64,000 nt of DNA from Corylus avellana (GCF_901000735.1 NC_081541.1:20745841-20809840), one strand, 5' to 3'. Shown: positions 35,758 to 49,186, numbered from the stretch's first letter. The notes: generated from the letters alone by a model not told the origin. Numbers and translations are program-made.

Positions 35758-36611
35758 ACAGATGACGCTCTCATAAAAGGATTATAGAACTGTTTTGCCC
35801 ATGTCCAACTTTTGTTTTCTTTTATAATTTTTAAAAATTAAAAAAAAAAAATGACATTTTAAAAAATAACATTATGAAAAAATAGTTTTTTTTTTTAATT
35901 TTTTTTTTAAAATACCAAAAAAATGACCAAAAATAGATATTATTGTTTCAGACTTTTTTTTAAAAAAAAAAAATTATAAAAGAAGGGCAGATCTTACAAC
36001 AGTTTTGGTGAATGGACAGCAGGAAACACATGAAGCTTGTTCTCTTTTATGAGGTCAACATGTGCAAATAATGGCTTACCCGAAAACAGCAATACAAGCT
36101 AAAAATTCAAGTTTGTTTGATAAAATCTTGTGAAGATATTCAATACCAAGAAAATTTTAGGTTACAAATTTTAGGATAAAAAATAATACTGTTGAAAAGT
36201 AATGTGAATGAGAAAACTTTGACACTTGCTGGCCAGAAAGTTTCAGACATATGGGGTCAATTTGCATAAAGATCAAAAAAACAAAATTTCAAACTGGATA
36301 GGCATGAGACACTTGAAGAAAAAAAAATATATATCCTAGTTTTGAAACTTGTGCTATCAGGGAAATGCCTTAGATAGATTGACAACCAAAAAACATGCTC
36401 AAGAATAACCACAAATGAAAGCACTTAGATCACTTGTGCTCACATTGTATCAATTTGGACAAAAGAACCATCTTATTTCATCACAGGGAAAACACAAAAC
36501 TCAAGGAGAGGGAATGATATCTTAACAGAAATAACTGCCACACACAACACATGGGTAGAACACAATATAACACAAAAAGCAAGGAGAACTAGCCATGTAC
36601 CCCAACCCAAC
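35758..36611. other. Intergenic or decayed copia interior, no gene seen
   Basis: The region between the TIR element and the copia gag remnant has A/T homopolymers (35838-35960) and no open frame with recognisable motifs. The protease and RT expected beyond the gag of a copia element are missing. Confidence 0.4.
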
Positions 36612-38175
36612 CTAGAAATGACCCTGATTACCTTCAAGTTTGTCCAACCTAAAGATAATATCTTTCATCAAGGAAATGATTTGGTTAAAGGAGTCATTAT
36701 GAGTTACATTCTCATAATCATTAGAGTTTTTTTCACTTTGAGTTTTATGAGAAAGTTGGTAGCAGTATGGTCGGATATGACCATTTTTGCCACAGAAATG
36801 ACAAGTGGGAACTTTTCTTTGAAAAGGAGTTCTCCTCATGGGAGCAAGAGAGATTTGTCCACTGGACCTTCTCATTCCTAGAATGAAAGGAGGTTTATTA
36901 ACCATTCCACTCCCTCCTTTAGTCAATTTTATCGAGACTATTTGATACAACATGTGAAGCTGAAACAAAATTAGTCAATTTTTCCGAAGCTAACTCAATT
37001 TTTGAAGAGACATTCTAATTATATCCAATTCCATGTTTGTCACCGAAAGGCCTTCGCATACTCAATATGGTATCCAATTTAGATGAGGGAGATTCCTTTA
37101 GAGAGCACTCTTTCCGGGCTTTTTCCAAATCCTTGATCCCATCCATTTTGTTCATCAGAAACTGATTTTTATTCTGCAAATCACACAAATTTTGTTAGTA
37201 TCAAACAATTTGGTCATTAATGATTTATCCTCAACCTTCAAAGATTTCTTAGTTTTGTAGGTTGAATCCAATAGATTTTGAAGGGATAAGTTTTCTTCTT
37301 CAACTGCAGCCAGTTGCTTCAGGAGATCTTTGCATTTCATCCTAGCATCTGTGCAATTTCTGACACGAATGTCATGTGATAGATGATGATTGCGGCGTTT
37401 CACTGATCCCTCGTATGAATCTTCCCCATAGGACTCGCCATCTATTTCTGCAAAACCAGAATCACTTGAGCCTTGAATAGTGCTAGAAATGCTATACATG
37501 CCACTTTCTTTCCTTTTTGAACATCGGAGTCACTTGACTTTGATTCATCACTCATGGATGCATTCATAATGTTTGCTCTATCATTCTTTTCAGGTCCCCA
37601 TAATCAGTCCTGATGTGACCAAATCCTTGACATTCATAACATTGAGGAATATAAGTTCTCTTGTCTTTATAGAATTTATCCTTTGTATCCTTCTAAGGCT
37701 CTTCTTTCACTGGCCACTCATTTTATTTCGTACCTATTCGCTTCACACTCTTCAAATACTTCTGAAAGTTTCTGGTCAACAGAGCAATTGGTTCAACATC
37801 AGAGGACTCTTCTTCACTTGACTCCTCATAAACCACTACCTTCTCCTTCTTAGTGGTTTTTAGTGCTATGTTCTTTGCTTTGGGAGAAAATCTCCTACTC
37901 TCAAAAGTTATGAGAGATCCTACCAGTTCATCAACATCAAGCAACTATGCATCATTGCTTTCTTCAACAACTGTTATTTTGGGATCAAAACGAGGAGGAG
38001 GTGATCGAAGAATTTTTTCAACCACTCTTACTTTAGATACCTTTTCTCCAAACCCTCGCATTGAGTTCACAATCTTACTTAATTCATGAAAATGTCAACA
38101 AAAGTTTTATCTTCCTTCATGTTCACAGTCTCTAAACAAGATGTCAACATTTGTAGTTTTGCCTTTCTCACACCC
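36612..38175 (-). pseudogene. SIRE-like Ty1/copia gag remnant with two zinc knuckles
   Basis: Minus-strand order: a UBN2-type gag (VVEKILRSPPPRFD-like region near 38000, then DELVGSLITFESRRFSPK), acidic YEESSEEESSDVEP, a first CCHC knuckle near 37600 (CYECQGFGHIRTDY, last Cys lost), a Leu/Glu-rich coiled stretch (CKDLLKQLAAVEEENLSLQN, about 37200-37350), and a second intact knuckle CHFCGKNGHIRPYC near 36780. Two knuckles split by a coil is a SIRE-type layout as I recall it. Many stops. The 5' part is cut at 38175 by the Athila-type LTR. Confidence 0.75.
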
Positions 38176-38798
38176 TGTTGTTCAATTATCCACCTAAATT
38201 AATAGGTGACTAATTGTAAGTTTTACTCACAAGTGCACAAGATCAAAACGATAGTATAAAAAGCAAGTACGAGATCATTCCCAGAAGGATTGTATAAATT
38301 ATGCTTTAAAAGTAATTACCTAATTTAATTAGCTGAATTAAACCAGATAAAAGGTTGAATTGAAATAATAAGAATGAAATGGTAGAGTTTTGATTTCTAC
38401 CGCTACCCATACTCAAATAAGATAAACAATATGTCAATGTTCCAATTATATCAAGATACCCAATGTTTGTCAACCTAAGGACATGGTATCTACTCTTTAA
38501 GCTATTGATTTTCCTAAGCAACGAATTAGGAATGGTATCTACTCTAATTCTTTTCTCTCTCAAAGGATTTAGCCTGGCACTAAGTTATTTTTCAAGAAAG
38601 CATAAATCTATGGAAATCGACAACCACATGAAGCCTAGGGTAGGTATCTACTCCCAATTCTCCATGTTGATTAATCCAAGAACCTGTGATGGGGTTCTTT
38701 TGTCACTCTATTAAGCTCAGGACTCGGTCATCCAAATTGACTTAAGTAACAAGTCCATACCACATGCATATGATGATCAAGCACATTCATGTGAGGAA

Positions 38799-41307
38799 TA
38801 GGGGTGCAAAGGCGGTTACGGTTAGCGGTTAGCGGTTAGCGGTTAGTGGCCGGTTAGCGGTTAGTGAAATAGATAACCGCCCGCTAACCGCTTTTTAAAA
38901 ATTGAGCTTTTTTTTTTGGCTTTTTGGGCTTTTTTTTACCCTTATTTTTTTTTCTTGTATTTTTAATATCTTCTTGTGCCCAATTGCTATAAAAAGAGCC
39001 CATATTGAAAAATCAAAAATATTTGACCCAAAATTTACATTTACTTGTACTTAAAAAAAAATTTCCTTAAATATTAAATCATAACTCGTTAACTTTTTTT
39101 TTTTAGGAAAAAAAAAAAAAAATCAACACAACATACAAAAAAAAGTTCAGAATTCAGATAACTATCACAACATATAAAAAAAATATATATATAAAAAGTT
39201 CAACACAAAGCATATAAAATAAGTTCAAATAAAACATTAAATGATACAAATAGTCAAATAAAACATTAAAACTTCATCAATCTTCTCATTTGGTCCTCTA
39301 GCAAATCCTGTGGACATCAAAAGAAGAAAAGTTATAATATTAAACATAATAATATTAAGGCACAAGCATGTACACATATCAAAAAGTGCTTAATATAATT
39401 GTATTGTAATTAAAATACTATGACAATTCAAAAAATAATAATCTTCGTTACTAACAAACCTCTAGGAATGAGATTGATTAGGTTTAGTTTAAGGTTAGGA
39501 AGAGATGAATATATATGGGTATTAAAACGACGTAGTTTTGGCTTGTTCAATTTTAAAAAATTGTTCAACAAATGGTTCAAAAAATTGGTCAAAAAATTGT
39601 TAAAAAAATTTGTTCAAAAAATGGTTCAATTTCTTTTTTCATAAAATGGTTTAAAAATTGTCAAAATAGTGTTCAAAAAAATGAAAAATATATTAATACT
39701 TAAATTGTTGTTATAAGTAATTGTTGAATCTAATGCTAATTGCTTAATTTGACATTTTATGAATCACATTGTCATTGTATATAAATATTATGATTAAATA
39801 TTTGAATTGTCATTGGATCATATGATTAAGTGTTGATCTTATAAACTTACAAACAAACAAAAATACTTCAATTGTAGTTATAAGTAACACATTGTTTAAT
39901 CCAATGTCAATTACTTAATTTGATATTATATGAATCACATTGTCATTGTCATTGTACATGAATAATTGATTAAGTATTTGAATTGTAATTGGATCATATA
40001 GTTAAGTATTTATCTTATACATTTATATTATTCAATATGCATATAATATAACTATAAGCAATTATATATATATATATATAAATATTCAAAATTGTTCAAA
40101 ATTGTTAATTTTCTTCTTTTTTTTTTTTCTTTCAAAAAATGGTTAAATTTCTTTTTCTAAAAAATGTTCAAAAAATACATTAATACTTCAATTGTGATTA
40201 TAAGTAACACATTGTTGAATCTAATGTCAATTACTTAATTTGATATTATATAATCATATAGTCTCATTAAATTATATCATATGATTCATATGATTAATTA
40301 TTTAAATTCTTATCATATTTACTTATAATCTTTTTTCTTTGAATTGAACTTAATATCTAATGGTAAATGGTAATGTTCAAACTCCTAAATCCTAAATTCC
40401 TAAAGTATCTAATAATGCTTTAATTAAATTGTAGACTTGTAGTTATAAGTAACATATTGTTTAATTCAATTGAATCAATTGTGATTATCATTGTACATGA
40501 ATCATATGATTAACTTGTAGACTTATGACTTATGAGTTATGTCATATTATATATGTATTATTTATTATTATATAATCATATGATTTAATGATCAAGCCAT
40601 CATGTGATATAATCATATCAATTATAGTGATAATATATAAATTACTAAAATTATAATGATAATACATTAATACTTAAATTATGTTTATAAGTAACACATT
40701 GGTCATTGTTTAATCCAATGTCAATTACTTAATTTGATATTATACGAATCATATCATCATTGTACATTAATAATATGATTCACTTGAAGTCTTGAATAAA
40801 GTATTTGAATTGTCATTGAATCATATGATTAACTATTGATATTATACATTTATATTATTTATATACATATGTAGACTTATATAGACTTATAGGTTTATAA
40901 TATACATTGGAAATAAGTCTCTAGATATTTAATTGTTGTATTAGTATGAATTGGTATACTTATGAGTTATGTCATATTATATATGTATAATTTGTTATTA
41001 TATAATCAAATGATTTAATAATCAATCTCATGTGATATAATCATATAAATTATAGTGATAATATATTAATACTCAAATTGTGATTTAATTATTTTTAAAA
41101 AAAATTATGATTTAATGATCAAGTGATTATGTTATATGTATAAATATTTTTATAATTATAATTATAAAAATATATTATATAAAAAGGCGGTTAGCGGTTA
41201 GCGGTTACGGTTAGTAGACCCAATAACCGCTAACCGCTAGGCGGTTATGGCGGTTAGGCGGTTAGCGGTTAGCGGGCGGTTAAAAACCGCCCGCCTTTGC
41301 ACCCCTA
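38799..41307. mobile_element. Nonautonomous hAT element with GCGGTTA subterminal repeats
   Basis: It begins TAGGGGTGCAAAGGCGGTTA and ends GCCTTTGCACCCCTA, flanked by a perfect 8-bp duplication GTGAGGAA (38791-38798 and 41308-41315). Both termini carry many copies of (G)CGGTTA in both orientations (38810-38895 and 41187-41295), typical of transposase binding arrays. The 2.5-kb interior is extremely AT-rich with no transposase. It holds about five degenerate repeats of 'aagtaacacattgtt…' starting near 39719, 39889, 40203, 40448 and 40690. Confidence 0.9.
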
Positions 41308-42487
41308 GTGAGGAATTAAATAACATAGGAAATAATCAAGTTAAGTATCAAAAATATAATTGTGGCAAAGGCGCCAATATTGAAATCTTAAAGAGACATG
41401 ATTAGGGCTTCAATCGAGTCTTAACTAAAGTATTAGCTACACATAATTTGGATGAGAATCATCCTCATAAAAAGAAAATAAAAAGAAAAAGAAGAAAAAC
41501 CGATAAACCCTTCTAGCCTCCAAATCTTCTCCCAAAGCTTGAGTCTGCTTCTCTCTCTTCTCCCTTTCAATTGGATGAATTGAGGATCTATTTATAGGGT
41601 TTTGATCAACCACAGACGTTCTAGTGCAGCCTAACAACTCAAAAATTAAGTTGGAATCGGATTCTAGATTTTGAAACCATGCAAAACCGTGTCAAACCAT
41701 GTCCTCTGCTGCCCAGCGGATGAGTGCACTCGATCGCAAAATGCTGCATAATGAGTGCCAAATATTGCATGTTTGGACCCCTAAATTTATGTTTGCTAAG
41801 CCTTTAGCTTTATTATTTTCTAATTTTTTTGTTAGTTTTGATGTTTTAGTATTTTGTAGGTTGCTAAGGGAAAACTGTGCCTTTAAAGGAAAAAATGCAA
41901 CACATTCCATTAATTCTAGGGCTTCAGACACTTTAGGGAGCATTGGTAGCAAATTTGGATCAAGTGATGATTCGCACCTGACGAGTCCCACTAAAAAGGC
42001 CATATCTAAAGTTGTAGAGTTTGGATTGAAGCGATCTTGGTGTCATTGAAAAGCTAATGCAAAGATCTACAAAGTCATGTTTCACAAGAGTAAGCTAATT
42101 CCGAAAGGTAGTGCGCTCGAGCGTACATGCTCCAATCGAAAGTGGAAAGTGATGCACAAGTGCGATCGAGCGCACCTCGTGTGAGATCGAGTGCACTCAT
42201 CCGACCTGGCAGCGCTGAAACCCTAACTAAACATTATAAATATCAATTTTTCTTATTGTAAATGTACGAAGACGCGCCAGGGGCGCCGTACTTTGTCAAT
42301 TTTTGACTTTTCTAGGTTTGTGGAGCTTTGAACTCCAATTTTTTTGTAAGTTCGTTAATTTCAATGAAGTATTTCAATTTCTTTATAATTTATTTTGTCA
42401 TGAGAGGCTAAATCTTCACCTAAGGTTGAAGATGAAGCCTCACCATTGATTTGTTTGCATATTTTTATGATTTGTTCATACAATTCC

Positions 42488-44907
42488 TATAACGACCTAG
42501 ATTTTAAAACTCTCATTTAAATAATATTAAATAGATTAAAAAAATAAATAAATAAATTAGAACAATGATATGTGGATTAATGATATTAAATAACTATTTA
42601 GTGTTAAAAGGTATATTACATTTATTTTTGACCCCTTTTGTATATCACTTCAATTCTAAAATTTAGCTTCACTAATATGTTTATGGGCATAATTAAACCC
42701 AATTTAGTAAATAAATTATTTATATTGGCGTTTAGTGAAGTCATAATTAATTTGAAGCTTTTAAGTTTTTAGCCTAAGAAACAGTGTCTTAATTTTTATG
42801 CTGTCTAATGAGATTAAAAGTGCTAAAGAAAGATACCAAGGCTAGCCACCTTTGTTGAAAGCTTAAAGTCTTCTAGTAATGAGGGTTATGGGAAATATCA
42901 TGATAATAATAATTTAATAAGGCAAGTGGCCAAATGGGAATGCAAATAGTTAAAGTCTAAATTGAATCGGAAACTTTGTACGGGTCAAAAATAGACTCAA
43001 AGGAACTCGGATGAAGTTGAACCAAAAATATAAAATGTTCGTCTCAGAGTCCTCTATTTGCTCCTCCTTTCATTTTATTTCTTAGTTCTAAGTCAAATAC
43101 CATATAGCCTAGATCTTACTTGTAGTGTTCAAGTGTTCTTATTTTTCTAAACTAGCTACCTAAAGAAGATTTGGTGGAGTTTTACTTCTAAGGATTACTG
43201 GGTAAGTGTTTCTTGTATAAATATCATGATTTATTACTTGTATCACTTGTTCTCATTTAATTGTATAAGACCCAATCAGCGTATGATGTAAAGGAGAGAT
43301 AAATTGATACAAGTGAATTAATAATAATGAGTTAATGGACAAAATCAATTAAGGGCTTATGATATTATCTATATACTATTTACTTTACAACTTTTACATT
43401 CAATCATTTCTTTTATTGTCATTTAATAATAATGAGTTAATGGACAAAATCAATTAAGGGCTTATGATATTATTTATATATTATTTACTTTATAACTTTT
43501 ACATTCAGACATTTCTTTTATTGTCATTTAAATTTTAGTTCATATTTTTGGCGGTACGAACTATTAGTCTCATCCCCGAAATATGAATTCAGTATCTACA
43601 TTCAGTCATTTCTTTTATTGTCATTTAAATTTTGATTTATACTTTGATAGGTACGGACCATTGGTCTCATCTCTAAAATATGAGTCATGTTTTATATATA
43701 TATTATTTATAATACTAGTTTGTATTTAGTGATCCTGACCAGTAGCCTCGTCACCAAAAACGAATTCAGGCATAAAAGCTATTTATAAGTGACTATCTTA
43801 GATTAATATAATAAAATGAGTAAGTAAAGATGAAGTGACGGATAATAAATAAATATAAAAAGATGAGGGTCTTTAAACAATGATATTATTTGAGAATGAA
43901 CTAATATGTAAATATTGTTTGTATGTATGTATTTATATGCAGAAGTGGAGCAGAATTCTACACTAAGGAGTGTAACTATGGATATACTTACTAAATATTA
44001 GTTCTGTTTTATTGTTATAGGAATTCTTATTTTGTCTTTTTAATATAATTTTGCAATACAACTGTTGCATAATGTGTCTAATAAAATGGGCTGATAAGAT
44101 AACCACCTTAAGAACAAGCTGGGTGGATTGTGCGAGGAACTGTCGATATCTCAATGGATGGGGGTATATAACCGTCCAACAGGCCGAATATATAACTAAG
44201 CTGGGGCGATGTAGTTGCTAGCACCAAACAGGTAAACCTCTAAAGTGTGAGAGATATAACGGACGTAAGCGGGTTGAGAGCTCATGACAAGAAGTCTGAA
44301 GAAAGATTATCATAAAACACAAACTAATCTGTCATTACGCTGCATTCGCAACTCATTCATTATTATATATTTTAGCCTTTAATCTTACTTGTTCAAACTA
44401 GTCTTTTTAGTCTTTTTCTCTAGGAAAATAGATTACTCACTTGTTTGCCTATGTAAATATGATAATGCCAGCTTTACATAGAGCTTGATGCAAGAATAGA
44501 AAGTGAGGACGATGGTCCTTTTTCTATTTTTGATAGTTGATAGACCATCTGCAGCAAGATTGATGCTTACTCTATGGAGCAAATCTTATTTATGTTAATC
44601 ACTTTTATTACGTATGGTGATGTGTGTGAACTTAATAAATATTACTATATTAATTTGGTGCCGTCTGTGGCATATATTTGGTACACCTAGTGTGTACATA
44701 TGTTGTAATGCAAACCATGTTTCTATTTTTATTAAATAAAATATCACTTCAATGTATTTTAGTCAACTCAATTGTGTTGTGTAAGTTATTCCTAGGTCAT
44801 AAAAAAAGAAAAAAAATATATATACATACTCCATTGTCAGATTGTATTTTCTAAAGTTGCAGCGTCACGACTTCGATATTTGCTAGCTCAAATATCGGGG
44901 CGTTACA
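42488..44907 (+). mobile_element. Solo LTR (TATAACGAC…GGGGCGTTACA) inside the solo LTR
   Basis: The 2420-bp unit starts tataacgacc (probably once TGTAACGACC) and ends cggggcgttaca. It is flanked by the perfect 5-bp duplication ATTCC (42483-42487 and 44908-44912). No interior or second LTR is present. Such long TGTAACG…CGTTACA LTRs belong to plant gypsy elements; the lineage is not determined. A direct duplication of about 105 bp lies inside at 43318-43525. Confidence 0.85.
43318..43525 (+). repeat. Tandem duplication of about 105 bp within the inner solo LTR
   Basis: The unit starting ttaataataatgagttaatg occurs at 43318 and again at 43423, nearly identical. A more diverged third echo of its end ('cattcagtcatttcttttattg') lies near 43600. 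Confidence 0.8.
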
Positions 44908-45759
44908 ATTCCGTTGTTTAATGTAATATATGTTCGTTTCAATTCAATTGTGTGAAAAAATTGTGATTGATTGTTTTTTATAAATCGTGAAAACGTTCGA
45001 TATTCATTATGTTTCATCCAACAGATACATCGAATGATTTGATTGAGACTTATATCCATTGTGATTTGTATATCAAACAGATACAGTGGATGATTTGATC
45101 TCAATTGAATATTCATTGTTGTTTGTAATAGAGATGGATTCATTGAATGATTCAATAGGATTTTATAAAAACAATAGAACATGCATTAGGTCTAATCGCT
45201 TGTCGGATATGTATGAACTAAACATGATATTGTGTACTTTGATTTGGTGAGGTGAACTTTGAAATCTTAGTCGTTCATCATTTGATTATTGTCATTTTGT
45301 TTAATTTATGTATGGTTATTTCTTTATTCAAAAATTCCAAAATTCGGAACTAGGTTAAAATAGGATTAGTTTAGATAAGAATTAGTTTTTACGACACAAT
45401 TTCCTGTGGTTCGACCACGCACTTGCACACATTGTACTGCACACGACTCGTGCGCTTGTGAGTAATTATAATTTGCACATCAGTGCGCATAATGCGATCG
45501 ATCCTACTGGTTTGGGCGCATGACTGCACTCAAGCGCTGATGCGCTCGAGCCTACTCTGGCACGCTCAATCCCAAAGTTCCAGCTTTTCCCAGAAATATC
45601 TTTTTGTGATAGAACTTGCCAGAAACGCCTGTTTTTCTTCAAAAAACTAAAAACTGCAAGAAAACACAAAAACAACACAAAAAATAAAGCTATAGCAAAA
45701 CTAAGAGATTAACATATGTGAATTAAGGGGCTAGAATATGTAACATTCAACACTTATCA

Positions 45760-48524
45760 CACCCCAAAACTTACATATTGCTAGTCTCTTAGCAATACGA
45801 AACTAAAAATAAAAATAGCATAAAACAATAACTACTCTGCCTCCTCTATGATAGGAAACACGATTGCATTTAGCGTATGCAACAAGCCTTTTAAACCCCT
45901 AGGCATCCCTAGTAGGACGAATGATGTCTCGTGAGGGTTTAATAGAAATGTTACCCACAAACATTATGCAAAATTCATGTCATCCATAAGATTGAAGTAT
46001 CACACTTAAAACAGTGATTTTCATTCATTAGCAAGCTTAAAAGGGTAAACTCCATCTTCAAAATGAATTGGAATTCCAAAGTCTACTTACAAATGATAGG
46101 CTGAGGCATCATAAATTCAATTGAATGTAAAGTGAACCAACACATAATTATGAAGCTTCAAATTATTCCTAATGTTCAATGACTCAATACCTCAAAGTTC
46201 ACTGGGATTCTCATCGGACTGAATACTATGGCATAACAATAAGATCATTATTTCTTTATTCTTTTTGCTTTGGCTATGCAATGCTTGGTTCCCTTAAGCT
46301 TTCTAATTGACCCATGTAACGAATGTTACGCCAATGCTTCCCAAACCAGATTTTTTAGGGCATTAGGTGTAAGAACACCCCTATGGGCTTACTAACTCAA
46401 GTAAAAAAAAAAATGCTATGAAACCAAACTACCTATAACTTTAACCAAATTAAAATTCTCACATTTTAACATGAACACTCAGTACTTAATGAGGTAAGAG
46501 GTCCAGTTACTCAATGAAAAACTCAAAATAATCAATCTTGTTTTTTTTATATGCCAAAGTATCTATCCCACAAGTCACCCAGCTTCACCCAAGACATTGA
46601 AAGCATACACAATCAGGTTCACATGTCATACCTCACAAAATATATGCTAATGTGCTTGTGGCAGTTCAAATCGAAACAAGTAAATTCTCAAATGCCGAAA
46701 GTAAGTAACAAGACTTAGAATTCTGACCATCAGATCATGTGTTCAACATTCTAAGCTTACCAATGAAATTCGAATCACAGCTTTTAGATCAACCAAAGTC
46801 TCAAGAATAACATCAACATGCATTTTTAAATTTTTGGACAAAGTGTGTGTGTGTGTGTCTCCCATACCCCCAAACTTGAACTACACATTGTCCTCAATGT
46901 GTAGAAAAATGGAAAGATCATACCAGGGAGATGAGAAAACTGGTTGGAATAGGTATGGCTCGTAGCATACCCCCAAACTTGCAATAACAGTTGTCCCTAA
47001 GACAAATAAATGATACTCCAACCAAATACCAGTCAAGTGCAACACATTGTTAAAAAAATATAATTAAAGAACGAAAATGGAACAACAATGGAGAAGATAA
47101 AACCTGGAAGGAGATCATGTACCCTAGCCTGATGGAGGACTTGAGTACATATGGCTTGCACTCGAACCTATGAAGCTAACTCATTTAGTTGAAATATATG
47201 GGATCTGCCAAGCCAATGGAATCCTCATCCTTGATGCGCTCAGTGCTCTTTAGCCCTTAAGTTCAAATTTTAAGCACCAATCTTTTCTTCTCTTGGACCA
47301 AAGAGAATGAATTTTACCTATAGATAGGTAATTCCTAATGTCTGCAGATCGGGGTAGATCACTCTGAATATTCTCAAATAGTTTCTCATCCGAAGGGAAT
47401 CATGAATTGGAATAAAATGAAGTGAATACTCAGGGAGTTTTTCTACCTCGATGGTCTCTTTTTGCTCGTCTAATGGCCCTAACAAACTACTCTCATAGCC
47501 TTTTGGTAAGTCATAAGCAATAATGATTGGGAAAGTGTCATATGTCCCTAAAAATGAAAGAATTCAGATTATCTGGAATAGGGTTTTAGGGCTCATCTGG
47601 CATCTCAGGAATAAGAGTTGATGTTGAATAAGCCTCAATGCTCACTTCCTTGCCTTTTTCCCTATGTAGATCCTATGGGGCCACAATTTGCTCGTGACCT
47701 CTTGGATTAGGTATTGTTTGGGCTGAAAATTCGCCTCACTTTCTTTCGCTCAGCTCCTTGGCCATCTGCCCCACTTGTGCTGCCAGTCTTTGAATAGTTT
47801 GACTTGTAGTGGCCTCCAATTTTTGAATAGATTGACTGGTCTGTGCATTGGTTTGTTGTTACTTAGTCAAAAATTTGAGCATCGCACCTTCAAGATCATT
47901 CTTTTTCAACTTCGGATTTGGGAGGACCTCTTGTGGTGGAGCCTAATAGTTATTTCCTTGCTAGAAATTCCTTTGCTACCCTTGAGGGTTCAGACCATTT
48001 TGATTGTTACTCCATGAGAGATTGGGGTGGTTGCGCCACTCTGCATTGTAAGTGTTGGAGTATAGATTGTTCTTTGGAGGGTAATTGCTTGGTCCCACAT
48101 AGTTCACTTGCTCCTGATTTGTAAATAAAGACATGGGACACGTCTCAGTGGTGTGATCAAAATGGGAACATATGGTACATACCTCGACTCGTGCAATTTG
48201 TTGAACGGGGGAAATGTTGTGAGTAGTCATGGCTTTTATGAGCATATACAGCTTTTTTTCCATGGTAGCCATTTGAATTTGAGCTCCACCAGTTGTGCTC
48301 ACTTCATCTACGCCCTTCCCTTTAAGTTCTTGTCTCTCTCTGGATGAGATTTGTTCATGAAATTGTGGAGCATGATTTTCACAAGCTTGAGCTTGCCACG
48401 AGAGATTAGACTGGTGGCTCTATGCTGGGTTATAGGAAACAAAATAGAGGGAGGCCATTCCCCGATCTAAAGAACGGTGTGTTCATATGCTTATAAGGAT
48501 AGTTAGAAAATTGTCCCACGGTAG
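45760..48524 (-). pseudogene. Remnant interior of the deleted Athila-type element (gag knuckle region)
   Basis: The part at 47976-48302 encodes a decayed gag C-terminus with a CCHC knuckle (CTICSHFDHTTETC), closely resembling the 5216-5413 stretch of the first element. 47700-47850 matches its glutamine-rich linker (4826-4940). 46420-47100 matches its 3' noncoding part (about 20-790). The approximately 4 kb that encode the enzymes are absent, so this copy could only ever have moved with help from others. A (GT)n run is at 46843-46857. Confidence 0.75.
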
Positions 48525-48585
48525 TGTTGTGACAAATACCCACCTAAATTAATAAGCAAATATTCAGTACGTTTTACCCACGAGG

Positions 48586-48880
48586 GAATGGTCTATTCAG
48601 GCCCTTACTCTTTCTCAATAGGGTTTGTGCGTTCTCGAAAAAACCTTTGGTACACACCAATGCCCTAATGTGCACAAACTAGCGGTTATCATCTCACAGC
48701 TCGACCGAGTCCAACCTTGAGTGGCCTACTGTGCTAACAATGTAGTATGTCGTAACCACTATATGAACATGATTGCGCGTGGCTTCTCAACTAGCCTCTT
48801 GGATCTAATGGCAAATCATAAATTAAATTGGATCATAAGGCCTTGTGGGTTTAATGGTAGCCCATGACACAAACAAATTT
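48586..48880. other. Fragment of another LTR
   Basis: Several words recur in order in the solo LTR at 50093-52252 (about 50710-50940): 'gaatggtcta', 'cgac/cgatcgagtc', 'agtggc', 'gtaaccac', 'ttggatctaa'. This is therefore a diverged relative of that LTR. It is bounded on the left by the cut Athila LTR and on the right by a MULE. No gene. Confidence 0.5.
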
Positions 48881-49186
48881 GGGGTAATTACCTTTTCCCC
48901 CATCACTACAACGCATTGTCACTTTCCCCCCATGAACTGTCAATTGTACCACCTGACCCTATCAAACTACCATTTTGTGCCAAAAATTCTCATTCCGTCA
49001 GTCAAGGGGGTTAACTTAGATGGTCAACCCGTCATATGAGGAGCATGTGCCATTTTAGCCTTTTTTGTACCAATTTTTCCCTCACTATAGATGTATCCAC
49101 CAAGCTGGACCATGTGCAGCCTTAAAATGAGAAAAAAAAAAAAAAAAAAAAAAAACCACATAAACCGGCTTCATCTTCCTCCTTTT

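Larger units (their letters stand above)
41752..45482 (+). mobile_element. Solo Athila-like LTR, plus orientation, inside the minus LTR
   Basis: It begins TGAGTGCCAAATATTGCATG and ends GTAATTATAATTTGCACATCA. Its distal part ('ttcctgtggttcgacc', 'actcgtgcgcttgtgag') is typical of Athila LTR ends just before the primer site. Without the nested LTR it is about 1.3 kb. No interior follows, so it is a solo LTR left by recombination. Immediate 5-bp flanks do not match (cataa and gtgcg), although cataatg recurs 5 bp further on the right; the boundary may be off by a few bases. Confidence 0.75.
38176..45759 (-). repeat. 3' LTR of the deleted Athila-type element, interrupted
   Basis: It begins (plus strand) tgttgttcaattatccacc like the LTR at 6550 and ends cacttatca at 45759, followed by a polypurine tract on the minus strand (AAGTTTTGGGGTG, 45760-45772). 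Removing the hAT plus its 8-bp duplication and the solo LTR leaves 1336 bp, against 1343 bp for the other LTR. A TATA box matching the other LTR lies at 41587-41597. Confidence 0.85.
38176..48585 (-). mobile_element. Internally deleted Athila-type element with nested insertions
   Basis: Same family and orientation as 1-7892. The 3' LTR is 38176-45759, the shortened interior 45760-48524, and only about 60 bp of 5' LTR remain (48525-48585). The interior keeps the 3' noncoding part and a gag zinc-knuckle segment, but lacks protease, RT, RNase H, integrase, the gag N-terminus and the primer site. The 3' LTR has taken three later insertions. The 5' end was cut by a deletion or by another insertion, so the target duplication cannot be seen. 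Confidence 0.8.

Noticed and set aside
38810..38895. Repeated GGTTAGC words as possible telomere or centromere sequence
   Set aside because: The unit is not the plant telomere TTTAGGG, the array is short, and it sits symmetrically at both ends of a hAT element with a perfect 8-bp target duplication.
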